DNA of 43,210 nucleotides, taken from assembly GCA_021372675.1 (NCBI GenBank), contig JAJFTZ010000062.1, forward strand, positions 1-43,210. Direction: 5' to 3'. The notes beneath the pieces are model-generated. The model searched no databases and was not told the DNA's origin. It saw only the letters and a list, made by a program, of their open reading frames with translations. The stretch comes from Eubacteriales bacterium. Its GTDB lineage: Bacteria > Bacillota > Clostridia > Christensenellales > CAG-138. The position numbers and the translations under genes are program-made. This document shows, piece after piece, positions 16,626 to 24,390 of this stretch (positions within the stretch are counted from its first letter, which is position 1; every line of letters begins with the position of its first letter).

Positions 16626-16767
16626 GCGGGAAAAGAACTACCGGGTGGCGCTTTCCATTGCCAAAGCTATGCTCGCGCGCGGGCTAATCAACGACAAGGG
16701 TTACGCCAAAATCAACGCAAAATTGATCGCCAAATACCGTCCCGTTTTCGGCGGCCTGTGCCGTTGA
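16606..16767 (+). CDS. SHOCT-like small protein (53 aa)
   Basis: A 53-residue protein beginning MTKEQFEREKNYRVALSIAK and ending YRPVFGGLCR, made of short helices with a C-terminal GLINDKGYAKINAKLIAKY stretch like a SHOCT (short C-terminal) domain. Its ATG overlaps the upstream gene by 20 bases, which suggests coupling. I recognise this protein as a common companion of serine recombinases in Firmicutes elements. Its small size and location make it a candidate recombination directionality factor or recombinase partner, but that is inference. Confidence 0.7.
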   Translation: MTKEQFEREKNYRVALSIAKAMLARGLINDKGYAKINAKLIAKYRPVFGGLCR

Positions 16768-16823
16768 ATTGACTTGCTATGTGTGCAACACAGAGGTAAC
16801 ATGCCTACTGCAAGGAGGATCGT

Positions 16824-18158
16824 ATGGCACGAAATATAAGAATCGTAGGGCCTTTATCGCCCGCAGCGCCCAAGAAAAAGCGCGTGGCGGCATATGCGCG
16901 GGTATCCAGCGGCAAGGACGCAATGCTCCACTCGCTCTCGGCGCAGGTCAGCTACTACAGCGCCTATATCCAACGACAGCCCGGCTGGGAATACGCCGGT
17001 GTGTACGCGGATGAGGCGCTCACCGGCACCAAGGATGACCGCCCGGAATTCCAGCGGCTGCTCGCCGATTGCCGGGCCGGAAAAGTCGATATGGTAGTCA
17101 CAAAATCCATATCGAGGCTGGCAAGGAACACTTTGACCATGCTGGAGGCGGTGCGCGAACTCAGGGCGCTGAACATCGATGTGTTCTTCGAAAAAGAGAA
17201 TATCCACAGTCTGAGCGGGGATGGTGAGCTGATGCTTGCCATCCTCGCTTCTTTTGCGCAGGAGGAAAGCCGCTCGGTCAGCGAAAACTGCAAGTGGCGC
17301 ATCCGCAGCCGCTTTCGGGACGGCGAGCTGGTCGGCCTGAGTTACATGTACGGCTATCGCATCGTAAAAGGCGTGATCAAGGTCGATGCGACGGAAGCGG
17401 CAGCCGTGCGGCAGGCTTTCCAATATTGCGTTGAGGGCGTCGGCGCGGAGACGATCGCCAAGCGGCTCAACGCACTGGGCATATTGCAGCGGCGCGGTGG
17501 AGCGTGGTCGGGCGCGCGTGTGCTGCACCTGCTGCACAACGAAAAGTATACCGGCAACGCCCTGCTGCAAAAAAGCTATGTGCCCGACCATCTGACCAAG
17601 AAGGAACGCCCCAACAAGGGCGTGTTGCCGATGTACTACGCGGAGGGCACGCATCCCGCCATCATCCACCGGGACACATTCGATCGCGCGCAAAGGCAGC
17701 TCGAGGCCAACAGGTTAAACAACAACATTTCCATGGACACGCCCGCCAGATACCCTTTTTCCGGCATCATCCAATGTGATAACTGCGGGCGGAAATTCAA
17801 GCGCGTCGTGTGCCACGGAAGGCCCTACTGGCAATGCACGACGTACCTTCGCAGCGGCAAAGCCGCCTGCCACGCGAAACAGATACCCGAGCCGATCCTG
17901 CTGTCGCTTGCGGCGCAGGCGCTCGGGTTTTCCGCCTTTGATGAGGCGGCTTTTAACAAACAAATACAAGGGATTCGCATACCCGCGCATGATCGGGTGA
18001 TTTTTGTGTTCCACGACGGCCATACGGCGGAGTGCGTATGGCAGGACAATTCGCGCCGGGATAGCTGGTGCGAGGAGAAAAAGCAGCGGGCGCGCCAGCG
18101 CCAGCTTCAATATATGGAAAAGGAGAACAGCCAATGCAAACAAGCGCCGCAAGAGTAA
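16824..18158 (+). CDS. Large serine recombinase 1 (prophage integrase)
   Basis: A 444-residue large serine recombinase. The resolvase domain spans ~20-165 with Arg26 and nucleophile Ser28 in YARVSSGKD and the SISRLARNT motif. A recombinase domain follows (~190-300) and a zinc ribbon with CDNCG...WQC (~315-360). Such enzymes integrate and excise phage genomes at short att sites without homology. AAGGAGG precedes the ATG. It overlaps the second recombinase by 25 bases, so both are probably made together. GC and codon use match the phage genes, so I assign it to the prophage. Confidence 0.93.
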   Translation: MARNIRIVGPLSPAAPKKKRVAAYARVSSGKDAMLHSLSAQVSYYSAYIQRQPGWEYAGVYADEALTGTKDDRPEFQRLLADCRAGKVDMVVTKSISRLARNTLTMLEAVRELRALNIDVFFEKENIHSLSGDGELMLAILASFAQEESRSVSENCKWRIRSRFRDGELVGLSYMYGYRIVKGVIKVDATEAAAVRQAFQYCVEGVGAETIAKRLNALGILQRRGGAWSGARVLHLLHNEKYTGNALLQKSYVPDHLTKKERPNKGVLPMYYAEGTHPAIIHRDTFDRAQRQLEANRLNNNISMDTPARYPFSGIIQCDNCGRKFKRVVCHGRPYWQCTTYLRSGKAACHAKQIPEPILLSLAAQALGFSAFDEAAFNKQIQGIRIPAHDRVIFVFHDGHTAECVWQDNSRRDSWCEEKKQRARQRQLQYMEKENSQCKQAPQE

Positions 18159-19738
18159 CCATGATCCCCGCGTATTCACGGCCGTCTGCCGCTGGGCCGG
18201 TGGGCCTCCCCGCGAAAAAGCGCGTGGCGGGATATGCGCGCGTTTCCACCGACAGCGAGGAGCAGCTTACCAGCTACGAAGCGCAGGTGGATTATTATAC
18301 CCGATATATTTTGTCCAAGGAGGAATGGACGCTCGTGGAGGTCTATACCGACGAGGGCATTTCCGCTACCAACACCAAGAAGCGCGACGGCTTCAAGCGC
18401 ATGATCGCCGACGCGCTGGACGGTAAAATCGATTTGATCATCACGAAATCCGTCAGCCGCTTCGCCCGCAACACCGTTGATTCCCTGACCACCGTGCGCC
18501 AGCTCAAGGAAAAAGGGGTCGAGATATACTTCGAGAAGGAGAACATATACACCCTCGACAGCAAGGGCGAGCTGCTCATCACCATCATGTCCTCGCTCGC
18601 ACAGGAGGAAAGCCGCAGCCTTTCCGAAAACGTCAAATGGGGCCAGCGCAAGCGGTTTGCCGACGGAAAGGTCACACTTCCATATAAGCAGTTCCTCGGC
18701 TACGAAAAGGGCGAGGATGACCTGCCCAAGATCGTGGAGAAAGAAGCGGCGATCGTTCGGCAGATTTACGCGCTTTTCCTCGAGGGTAAGACGCCGCACG
18801 GCATAGCCAAGCACCTTACGCAAAGCGGCATTCCCACGCCCGCCGGAAAAACGAAGTGGCTGACCAGCACGGTGGAGAGCATCCTCACCAACGAGAAATA
18901 CAAGGGCGACGCCCTTTTGCAGAAGAATTTCACGGTGGATTTCCTCACCAAGAAAATGAAGCCCAACGAGGGCGAAATCCCGCAATATTATGTAGAAAAC
19001 AGCCATCCGGCCATCATATCGCCTGAGATATTTGACCTTGTGCAGTACGAAATGAAAAAGCGCAAGGAGTCTGGGCGATATATAAATGGCTTGGGCTGCT
19101 TTTCCGGCAAGATCATCTGCGGCGAATGCGGCGGTACCTACGGCAGCAAGGTGTGGCACTCCGCAACAAAGTACCGCCGCATCATATGGCAATGTAATCA
19201 TAAATATAAAAGCGGGACGCACTGCGAAACGCCGCACCTGTACGAGGCCGCGATCCAGCAGGCGTTCGTGGATGCCTTCAACAGCCTGATTTCCAATAAG
19301 GACGAAATCCTGCAGGCTCACGCCGATATTATGGAGGCCCTAACCGATACCGCCGACCTTGACAGGGAGTTTGCCAAGCTCCAAGACGAGCAGGACGTGG
19401 TGGTCGGCCTTATGCAGAAATGCGTGGATGAAAACGCACATGCTGCCCTTGACCAAGAAGAGTATTTGCGGCGCTACGGCGCGCTGATCGAACGCTACGA
19501 GGCGGTCAAAAGCGGCCTTGCGCGCATATCCGACCAGCGTCAGGAACGGGGCGTGAAACGCGAGATTACGCTGCGGTTCCTTAACGAGCTTCGGCAGCAG
19601 GATACAATAATTATGGTTTTTGATGAAGATTTATGGCATACCACCGTAGAAACAGCGACCGTTGATGGTATGGGCGGGATCACATTCTTATTCAAAAGCG
19701 GCACAGAGATCAAAATTCAACCGAAGGTTGGTATATGA
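18134..19738 (+). CDS. Large serine recombinase 2
   Basis: A 534-residue large serine recombinase related to its upstream neighbour. Nucleophile Ser38 is in GYARVSTDSEEQ, with the SVSRFARNT motif. The recombinase domain contains ILTNEKYKGDALLQKNF. The zinc ribbon has CGECGG...WQC (~330-370), and a coiled-coil stretch of ~80 residues follows (LDREFAKLQDEQDVVVGLMQ). The start at 18134 follows AGGAGA by 9 bases, inside the end of recombinase 1; a longer in-frame start lacks such a site. Tandem large serine recombinases also occur as Ccr pairs in SCC elements, where both are needed for some reactions. Cooperation here is inference. Confidence 0.92.
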   Translation: MQTSAARVTMIPAYSRPSAAGPVGLPAKKRVAGYARVSTDSEEQLTSYEAQVDYYTRYILSKEEWTLVEVYTDEGISATNTKKRDGFKRMIADALDGKIDLIITKSVSRFARNTVDSLTTVRQLKEKGVEIYFEKENIYTLDSKGELLITIMSSLAQEESRSLSENVKWGQRKRFADGKVTLPYKQFLGYEKGEDDLPKIVEKEAAIVRQIYALFLEGKTPHGIAKHLTQSGIPTPAGKTKWLTSTVESILTNEKYKGDALLQKNFTVDFLTKKMKPNEGEIPQYYVENSHPAIISPEIFDLVQYEMKKRKESGRYINGLGCFSGKIICGECGGTYGSKVWHSATKYRRIIWQCNHKYKSGTHCETPHLYEAAIQQAFVDAFNSLISNKDEILQAHADIMEALTDTADLDREFAKLQDEQDVVVGLMQKCVDENAHAALDQEEYLRRYGALIERYEAVKSGLARISDQRQERGVKREITLRFLNELRQQDTIIMVFDEDLWHTTVETATVDGMGGITFLFKSGTEIKIQPKVGI

Positions 19739-19820
19739 ACCCACCAATCAGGGCGGCAATACGGCCGCATCGAAATTCTCGATTGACTTTCGGAGGCTCT
19801 TTATCATGAAGAAATGTGTT

Positions 19821-19946
19821 CAAGATTGCAAAGCCGATCCAGCTTTGCAACCTTGAAACTCTCTAAAAGCGCCTGTCTACTGCGTTTCCGGGTTCAACAT
19901 TGCAAGATTGCAAGGTTGCAAATGGACAAGCTACTTTGCAATCTTG
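19821..19946. repeat. Cluster of five 13-bp sites, consensus CAAGRTTGCAARG
   Basis: Copies lie at 19821-19833 (+), 19843-19855 (-), 19903-19915 (+), 19911-19923 (+, overlapping, last base differs) and 19934-19946 (-). The outermost two, CAAGATTGCAAAG and CTTTGCAATCTTG, are perfect reverse complements 113 bases apart. The cluster is in a non-coding gap directly after the second recombinase gene, the usual place for a phage att site. Sites for a recombinase, its accessory factor or a regulator are all possible. Confidence 0.7.
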
Positions 19947-19960
19947 CCGCGTTTCAGAGC

Positions 19961-20347
19961 TTATGCTTGTTTCTGCGTATCCATTGGAGTCTCAGAATAC
20001 TTTTTATATATGGCCTGTGAGGCAAGGCCCGAGATCATGGCAATAGCGGCTTCCTGCCCCTCAATGTTCAACCCACGGAGCATATTTACCGCCCGTCTTT
20101 CATTCGGTGAAAGCGGGTCGTCCATCTCAATCCGATGCGGTGCGTCAATTATTCCAAGAAGATAGTCAGCGGAGACATTGAGCATTCGGGCCGCTCCTGC
20201 TACTACTTCTCCTTTGGGCGTGGTTCCATTTTTTGCAAAGGCAGAGATGTTTGCTTTTGAACATCCGATTTGATCTGCGGCGGTCTGGCTGACCGGCGAA
20301 ATGCCCTTCTGTTGACAACACTCGGCATATCGCTCATAAAAAGTCAT
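19961..20347 (-). CDS. CI-like repressor, HTH_3 type
   Basis: A 128-residue protein with an N-terminal helix-turn-helix of the Cro/CI class: TFYERYAECCQQKGISPVSQ, then SKANISAFAKNGTTPKG and AARMLNVSADYLLG. There is no LexA-like peptidase domain, so induction by self-cleavage is not expected. The start MTFYERY is chosen because AAAGGA lies about 8 bases upstream; an in-frame TTG lies 9 codons earlier. It is transcribed away from the HTH/ATPase/recombinase operon across a shared control region, the classic layout of a lysogeny switch. It could serve the prophage or the second module. Confidence 0.85.
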   Translation of the reverse strand: MTFYERYAECCQQKGISPVSQTAADQIGCSKANISAFAKNGTTPKGEVVAGAARMLNVSADYLLGIIDAPHRIEMDDPLSPNERRAVNMLRGLNIEGQEAAIAMISGLASQAIYKKYSETPMDTQKQA

Positions 20348-20400
20348 ATTCGAATCCTTTCCGGTCTGATGCAAGAGTTAAAAATGATGTACTCAGCGCC

Positions 20401-20429
20401 TTGACAAGTCAAATTATATATACTAAAAT
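20401..20429 (+). promoter_or_regulatory. Rightward promoter with overlapping TTGAC operators
   Basis: A consensus -35 TTGACA (20401-20406), a 17-base spacer and a -10 TAAAAT (20424-20429). The -35 is part of the palindrome TTGACAAGTCAA, and a further TTTGACTT at 20450-20457 is a perfect inverted copy of AAGTCAAA (20406-20413). On the other strand TATAAT (20418 to 20413) could serve the repressor gene. The likely ligands are the CI-like and small HTH proteins on either side. Confidence 0.6.
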
Positions 20430-20585
20430 GAAGGCCGAAGTTAAATAATTTTGACTTTTCGGTGCCGACCAACCGTTACAGGCACTGTAGTTATTATTAT
20501 AGAACTCGACATCTTGAATAATACTGCAGAAGTTAAAGAAATTCAACTCCTGATATGAGAAATTAGACTGCTGGAGGATGAACTA

Positions 20586-20777
20586 ATGGTCAATGTATGG
20601 ACTGCAGACGTAATTGCTCAGTTGCGAATCATCGGAATCACGCAAAAGGAATTCGCCAAACTGTGCGGATATTCTGAACCATATATGAGCCAGGTGCTGC
20701 GTGGACGCAAGAGCACGGAACAAGCAAAGGAAACCATCCATCATGTTCTTCGGGAACTGAAAGAGAACAATGCCTGA
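20586..20777 (+). CDS. Small HTH protein (Cro-like)
   Basis: A 63-residue protein that is essentially one helix-turn-helix: VIAQLRIIGITQKEFAKLCG, then YSEPYMSQVLRGRK. It resembles phage Cro or XRE-family regulators. GGAGG precedes the ATG by 8 bases. It is first in the rightward operon and faces the CI-like repressor, so mutual repression at the shared control region is plausible. Confidence 0.75.
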   Translation: MVNVWTADVIAQLRIIGITQKEFAKLCGYSEPYMSQVLRGRKSTEQAKETIHHVLRELKENNA

Positions 20778-20801
20778 GTATCTGTTCGGAAGTGATGATG
20801 C

Positions 20802-21821
20802 ATGAAGAGTGCGAAATCTGATTGCCGTAAAGCAAGAGTATTTGAATACTTTTCGTCTGTTACTGAAACGGCTGTAGACTGGCTGTGGTATCCGTATATC
20901 CCTTACGGCAAGCTAACTCTGTTGCAGGGCGATCCCGGCGAAGGTAAGTCCACCTTCATGCTGAATGTTGCCGCTCTGCTGACAAAAGGACGCAGGCTGC
21001 CGGACGGATATCAAGCGCCACAGTCTATAACTGTTGTGTACCAGTGCGCCGAGGATAACATAGCGGATACGGTGAAGCCTCGCCTCATCGCTGCCGGAGC
21101 CGACTGCGACAAGGTGGCGTATATTATTGACGAGTCCGATGCGCTGACTTTGGAAGACGACCGGATTGAGAAAACGATCCTGGAAACCGGTGCCCGTTTG
21201 CTGATCCTCGATCCAATACAATCATTTCTAGCTCAGGATGGCGATATGCAGAATGCTGGTCGAATGCGTACGGTTCTCGGCAAGTTGTCTATTATTAGCG
21301 CGCGATATAACTGCGCTATCGTCTTGATCGGTCATATGAACAAGACAACCGGTGGTAAGTATCTGTACCGCAGCCTGGGAAGCATCGACATAGCAGCAAT
21401 GGCGAGAAGTGTGCTGATGATCACTCGGGATTCAGCAACACCCGAGATTCGCTACATGTTTCCCGTAAAATCGAGCCTTGCTCCAGAAGGCTGCGCGATC
21501 GGTTTTACTTTTGACCGCGACACAGGATTTCAATGGATCGGGCCTTGTGAAATCAATCCGCAGGGGTCTGATGATATATCCTATGAAGACAACAAAAGAA
21601 CACAGGCCGCTTCCTTCCTGGCGGAGATTTTAAACAATGCTGATATGCAAAGCTCTGCGGTCATCTCTCTTCTGCAGAAGAAAGGTTTGTCACAGAGAAC
21701 CATATATGCGGCAAAGAAAGATATGGGTGTCCAGTCATACAAAAAGGATACCGTCTGGTATTGGCATTTGCCCGCCCTGGATGCAAATGAAAGCGCCGAA
21801 CAGCTCATGATAGGTCGGTGA
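20802..21821 (+). CDS. RepA/KaiC-like AAA ATPase
   Basis: A 339-residue RecA-fold ATPase of the RepA/AAA_25 type. Walker A is GDPGEGKST at 43-51, Walker B is LLILD at 133-137, and a sensor-like VLIGHMNKT follows. The C-terminal ~70 residues (AASFLAEILNNADMQSSAVI onwards) resemble the winged-helix end seen in primase/helicase-type RepA relatives. Family members are hexameric helicases or DNA-remodelling ATPases of plasmids, phages and integrative elements. Here it is followed by recombinase genes instead of replication genes, which suggests an ATP-dependent role in recombination or mobilisation (inference). The HTH gene precedes it by 24 bases. Confidence 0.82.
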   Translation: MKSAKSDCRKARVFEYFSSVTETAVDWLWYPYIPYGKLTLLQGDPGEGKSTFMLNVAALLTKGRRLPDGYQAPQSITVVYQCAEDNIADTVKPRLIAAGADCDKVAYIIDESDALTLEDDRIEKTILETGARLLILDPIQSFLAQDGDMQNAGRMRTVLGKLSIISARYNCAIVLIGHMNKTTGGKYLYRSLGSIDIAAMARSVLMITRDSATPEIRYMFPVKSSLAPEGCAIGFTFDRDTGFQWIGPCEINPQGSDDISYEDNKRTQAASFLAEILNNADMQSSAVISLLQKKGLSQRTIYAAKKDMGVQSYKKDTVWYWHLPALDANESAEQLMIGR

Positions 21822-21825
21822 TATC

Positions 21826-22329
21826 ATGGCACGTATTTACATGACAGCCGGATATGTGAAACTGGCCAAATTGTGGGAACGCAGTAAGGATGCTGCGCTT
21901 CTGTATCATAGAGAGTACTATGAGCGAAAATACGCACAATCCGGAAAGTTTCATCTTTACGATGTCTATATTGATATCACCGGGCAGAAGGAGATTCATC
22001 GCCGCCCTGAAATGCTTCGCTTACTTCGTGACTGTGCGCTGGGTAAAATCGATTGTATTGCAACTCAGACGCGTGGATATCTGGCGGCGAACACGAAGGA
22101 GTTCTGCTATCTGGTCAAATTCCTGTTCGACGCGGAGCAAAAGGTTGATCTTATTACGGAAGATGAAAGCTATCATATAGATACTACCTTGAATAAAGAC
22201 CGGCAGCGGGAAGCCCTGCTAAAGATGGCCTGCGATTACATAAATCTTTATCCACCTGACTATCAAACTTGGTGCAATCAGATTTTAAGCGGCATGGACA
22301 AACTGCCGCGCGACCCGAAGGAAGCGTAA
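21826..22329 (+). CDS. Stand-alone resolvase-fold protein without catalytic residues
   Basis: A 167-residue protein that aligns by eye with the catalytic domain of the serine recombinases nearby: RPEMLRLLRDCALGKIDCIA corresponds to RPEFQRLLADCRAGKVDMVV in recombinase 1. The catalytic positions are lost. The YARVS nucleophile motif is YMTAG (residues 5-9), and the K-S-x-S-R-x-x-R-N motif reads TQTRGYLAANT (80-90). There is no DNA-binding half. It starts 4 bases after the ATPase stop and ends 5 bases before the active recombinase. The most likely role is a non-catalytic partner that pairs with that recombinase; this is inference. Confidence 0.7.
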   Translation: MARIYMTAGYVKLAKLWERSKDAALLYHREYYERKYAQSGKFHLYDVYIDITGQKEIHRRPEMLRLLRDCALGKIDCIATQTRGYLAANTKEFCYLVKFLFDAEQKVDLITEDESYHIDTTLNKDRQREALLKMACDYINLYPPDYQTWCNQILSGMDKLPRDPKEA

Positions 22330-22334
22330 TTGAT

Positions 22335-24368
22335 ATGAACATAGGCGATTATACGAAAACACAGAACAACCTCATCAATACAGAAACGGAGTTAATTGCT
22401 TCGCAGCAGGATGAACATGCCGATACTTTGGCCATTACAGAAGAACATGTAACCGTAGAGATGAACAACCCATGGCGACCGCAGGATGCTGACCGTGAAT
22501 ATATCAAGCAAAATATCCGTCGGAGGGTTCGCAATGCTTCGGTAACCGGGAATGCTGTGTTTATTCGCGCAAAGCCAAAGCCTACGATTCAGGATGGTGA
22601 AAACAAATCCGTTGCTGTTTATGCGCGCGTCAGTACCAAGAGCACAGAACAGGTTTCTTCCATTGAAAACCAGACGAAATATTACACGGAGAAGATAGAA
22701 AAAACCCCAAACTGGGAGATGCAGGAGATTTATAGCGACGAGGGAAAATCCGGCACTTCAATGCGGAAACGCACTGAGTTCAGAAGAATGTTGCAAGCTG
22801 CGGCGGATAAGAAGATGGACTTGATTCTGTGCGCAAGCGTTTCCCGCTTTTCGAGAAACGTTTCTGACTGCATTGAACAGGTACGCATGCTGAAAACAAC
22901 GAACCCTTCTCACCCGGTCGGCGTGTACTTCGAAACCGAGAACATTTACACCCTCGATCCTGACAGCAGCCAGATGCTTTCGATCCACGCCATGCTTGCT
23001 GACTGGGAATCTGCCAACAAAAGCCGCCGAATGATCTTATCTTATGACCAGCGAATCTGCACCGGTCAATATCCCGTATTAGATTTGCTTGGATTTCGCC
23101 ATACCCCGGACGGCGATCTAATTATTGAAGAAGACGAAGCCATAACGGTACGGTTCATCTATTTGGCATACATCTGTGGCTGCTCATGCGAAGAAATCGC
23201 GGACATTCTGACAGAGAAAGAACGGAAAACACTAAAAGGACGAACCGTCTGGAACGCTAACATGGTGAGAAATATTATGCGCAATGAGCGTCGCTGGGGC
23301 GATCTGAACGCGAGAAAAACCATCGTAGTCGATTATGTCAAAGGAAAGACGGTCAAAAACACGCAAATCCGTGATGCCGCTTTCGTGCCGGGGCACCACA
23401 AAGGCATTGTCACCCCGGAAATCGCCAAGGCGGCGCATCTGGTAGCGGCAAGCGGACGAAAGCTCGACGGTGGAGTGCCGGATATAAGCGTAATTGACAA
23501 GGGCGCTTTGAAAGGCTTTGTCAGTGTTTGCCCCGCTTGGGAGGGTATAAACAACGATGCCTTTGTGGAAGTATGCCGGGAGGTCTACACCGATGAGGAG
23601 TATGATCAATTGACCTATGAAGCCCGCGTGATGAACGGCGAAGAGCACAGCGCTGTTCTTTCCATGGAGTTGATCGGTTACGAGGTTCCGCGCGGGATAT
23701 CCTTTCTCACCAGAAATCATCCCTCGCTTACAATTTCAACGAAAAGCATCCGCTTTAATGCCGCAAGCCATCAGCGGCTCGGACATAACCGGTTTATTGA
23801 AATACTGTATCACCCCATCTTGCAGGCCCTCGCTCTCCGTGCTTGTGCCGAAAATCACCCGAACGCCATCAGATGGGAATCAGACGGAGGCAAGGAGATA
23901 CCCACCCTCTCCGCAAACGCTTTCACCAAGGCGATCTATGACAAAATGGAGTGGATGCGCAAGTATAGCTTCCGGTTTCGCGGACTCACCCGCGAACGAG
24001 GAGATGGCCGCATCTTGCTGTTCTTTCTTGATGAACCCCAAATATTCGTTGGAAGGAAGGAACGAACAACTGCCGGTGAAAGCAGCCAATCTGGCTATGT
24101 TCAATATATACCATACAAGGAATCGAAGATCAGTGTTGAGGCGAATACGGATGAAGCAGCGAATGTATATGCCTATCCCGATTCATGGGAACGCAGTCAC
24201 ATCGGCGTTAGCTATGCTCTGCGGAAGCGCCGTGACCGCTTGGCTGATTTGCTAACCGAGCAAGACATTACCGAAAAAGGTGTCATTGTAGAAAATCCAA
24301 TGATCGGCTCAATCCCGAGCCGCGAACAAATGCTTAAAGAATTAGATCAGCTTTTATTATCAATGTAA
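22335..24368 (+). CDS. Large serine recombinase 3 with N-terminal extension and novel C-terminus
   Basis: A 677-residue serine recombinase. An unusual ~90-residue N-terminal extension precedes the resolvase domain. Ser100 in VYARVSTKS is the nucleophile, and SVSRFSRNVS retains the catalytic arginines, so it should be active. The recombinase domain (~255-345) contains MVRNIMRNERRWGDLNARK. The usual Cys zinc ribbon is absent. Instead, a domain at ~449-575 (IGYEVPRGISF, NHPSLTISTKSIRFNAAS, then YSFRFRG) is shared with the small protein encoded next. The ATG at 22335 is preferred; a longer frame overlaps the previous gene. Confidence 0.85.
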   Translation: MNIGDYTKTQNNLINTETELIASQQDEHADTLAITEEHVTVEMNNPWRPQDADREYIKQNIRRRVRNASVTGNAVFIRAKPKPTIQDGENKSVAVYARVSTKSTEQVSSIENQTKYYTEKIEKTPNWEMQEIYSDEGKSGTSMRKRTEFRRMLQAAADKKMDLILCASVSRFSRNVSDCIEQVRMLKTTNPSHPVGVYFETENIYTLDPDSSQMLSIHAMLADWESANKSRRMILSYDQRICTGQYPVLDLLGFRHTPDGDLIIEEDEAITVRFIYLAYICGCSCEEIADILTEKERKTLKGRTVWNANMVRNIMRNERRWGDLNARKTIVVDYVKGKTVKNTQIRDAAFVPGHHKGIVTPEIAKAAHLVAASGRKLDGGVPDISVIDKGALKGFVSVCPAWEGINNDAFVEVCREVYTDEEYDQLTYEARVMNGEEHSAVLSMELIGYEVPRGISFLTRNHPSLTISTKSIRFNAASHQRLGHNRFIEILYHPILQALALRACAENHPNAIRWESDGGKEIPTLSANAFTKAIYDKMEWMRKYSFRFRGLTRERGDGRILLFFLDEPQIFVGRKERTTAGESSQSGYVQYIPYKESKISVEANTDEAANVYAYPDSWERSHIGVSYALRKRRDRLADLLTEQDITEKGVIVENPMIGSIPSREQMLKELDQLLLSM

Positions 24369-24390
24369 AAAGGATTGTGGAGGTTCTCAC

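Noticed and set aside
16769..16800. Promoter TTGACT before recombinase 1
   Set aside because: No -10-like hexamer lies at 16-18 bases spacing.
21826..22329. Pseudogene of a serine recombinase
   Set aside because: The frame is complete, tightly spaced in an operon and free of stops; loss is confined to catalytic motifs, which fits a non-catalytic subunit better than decay.
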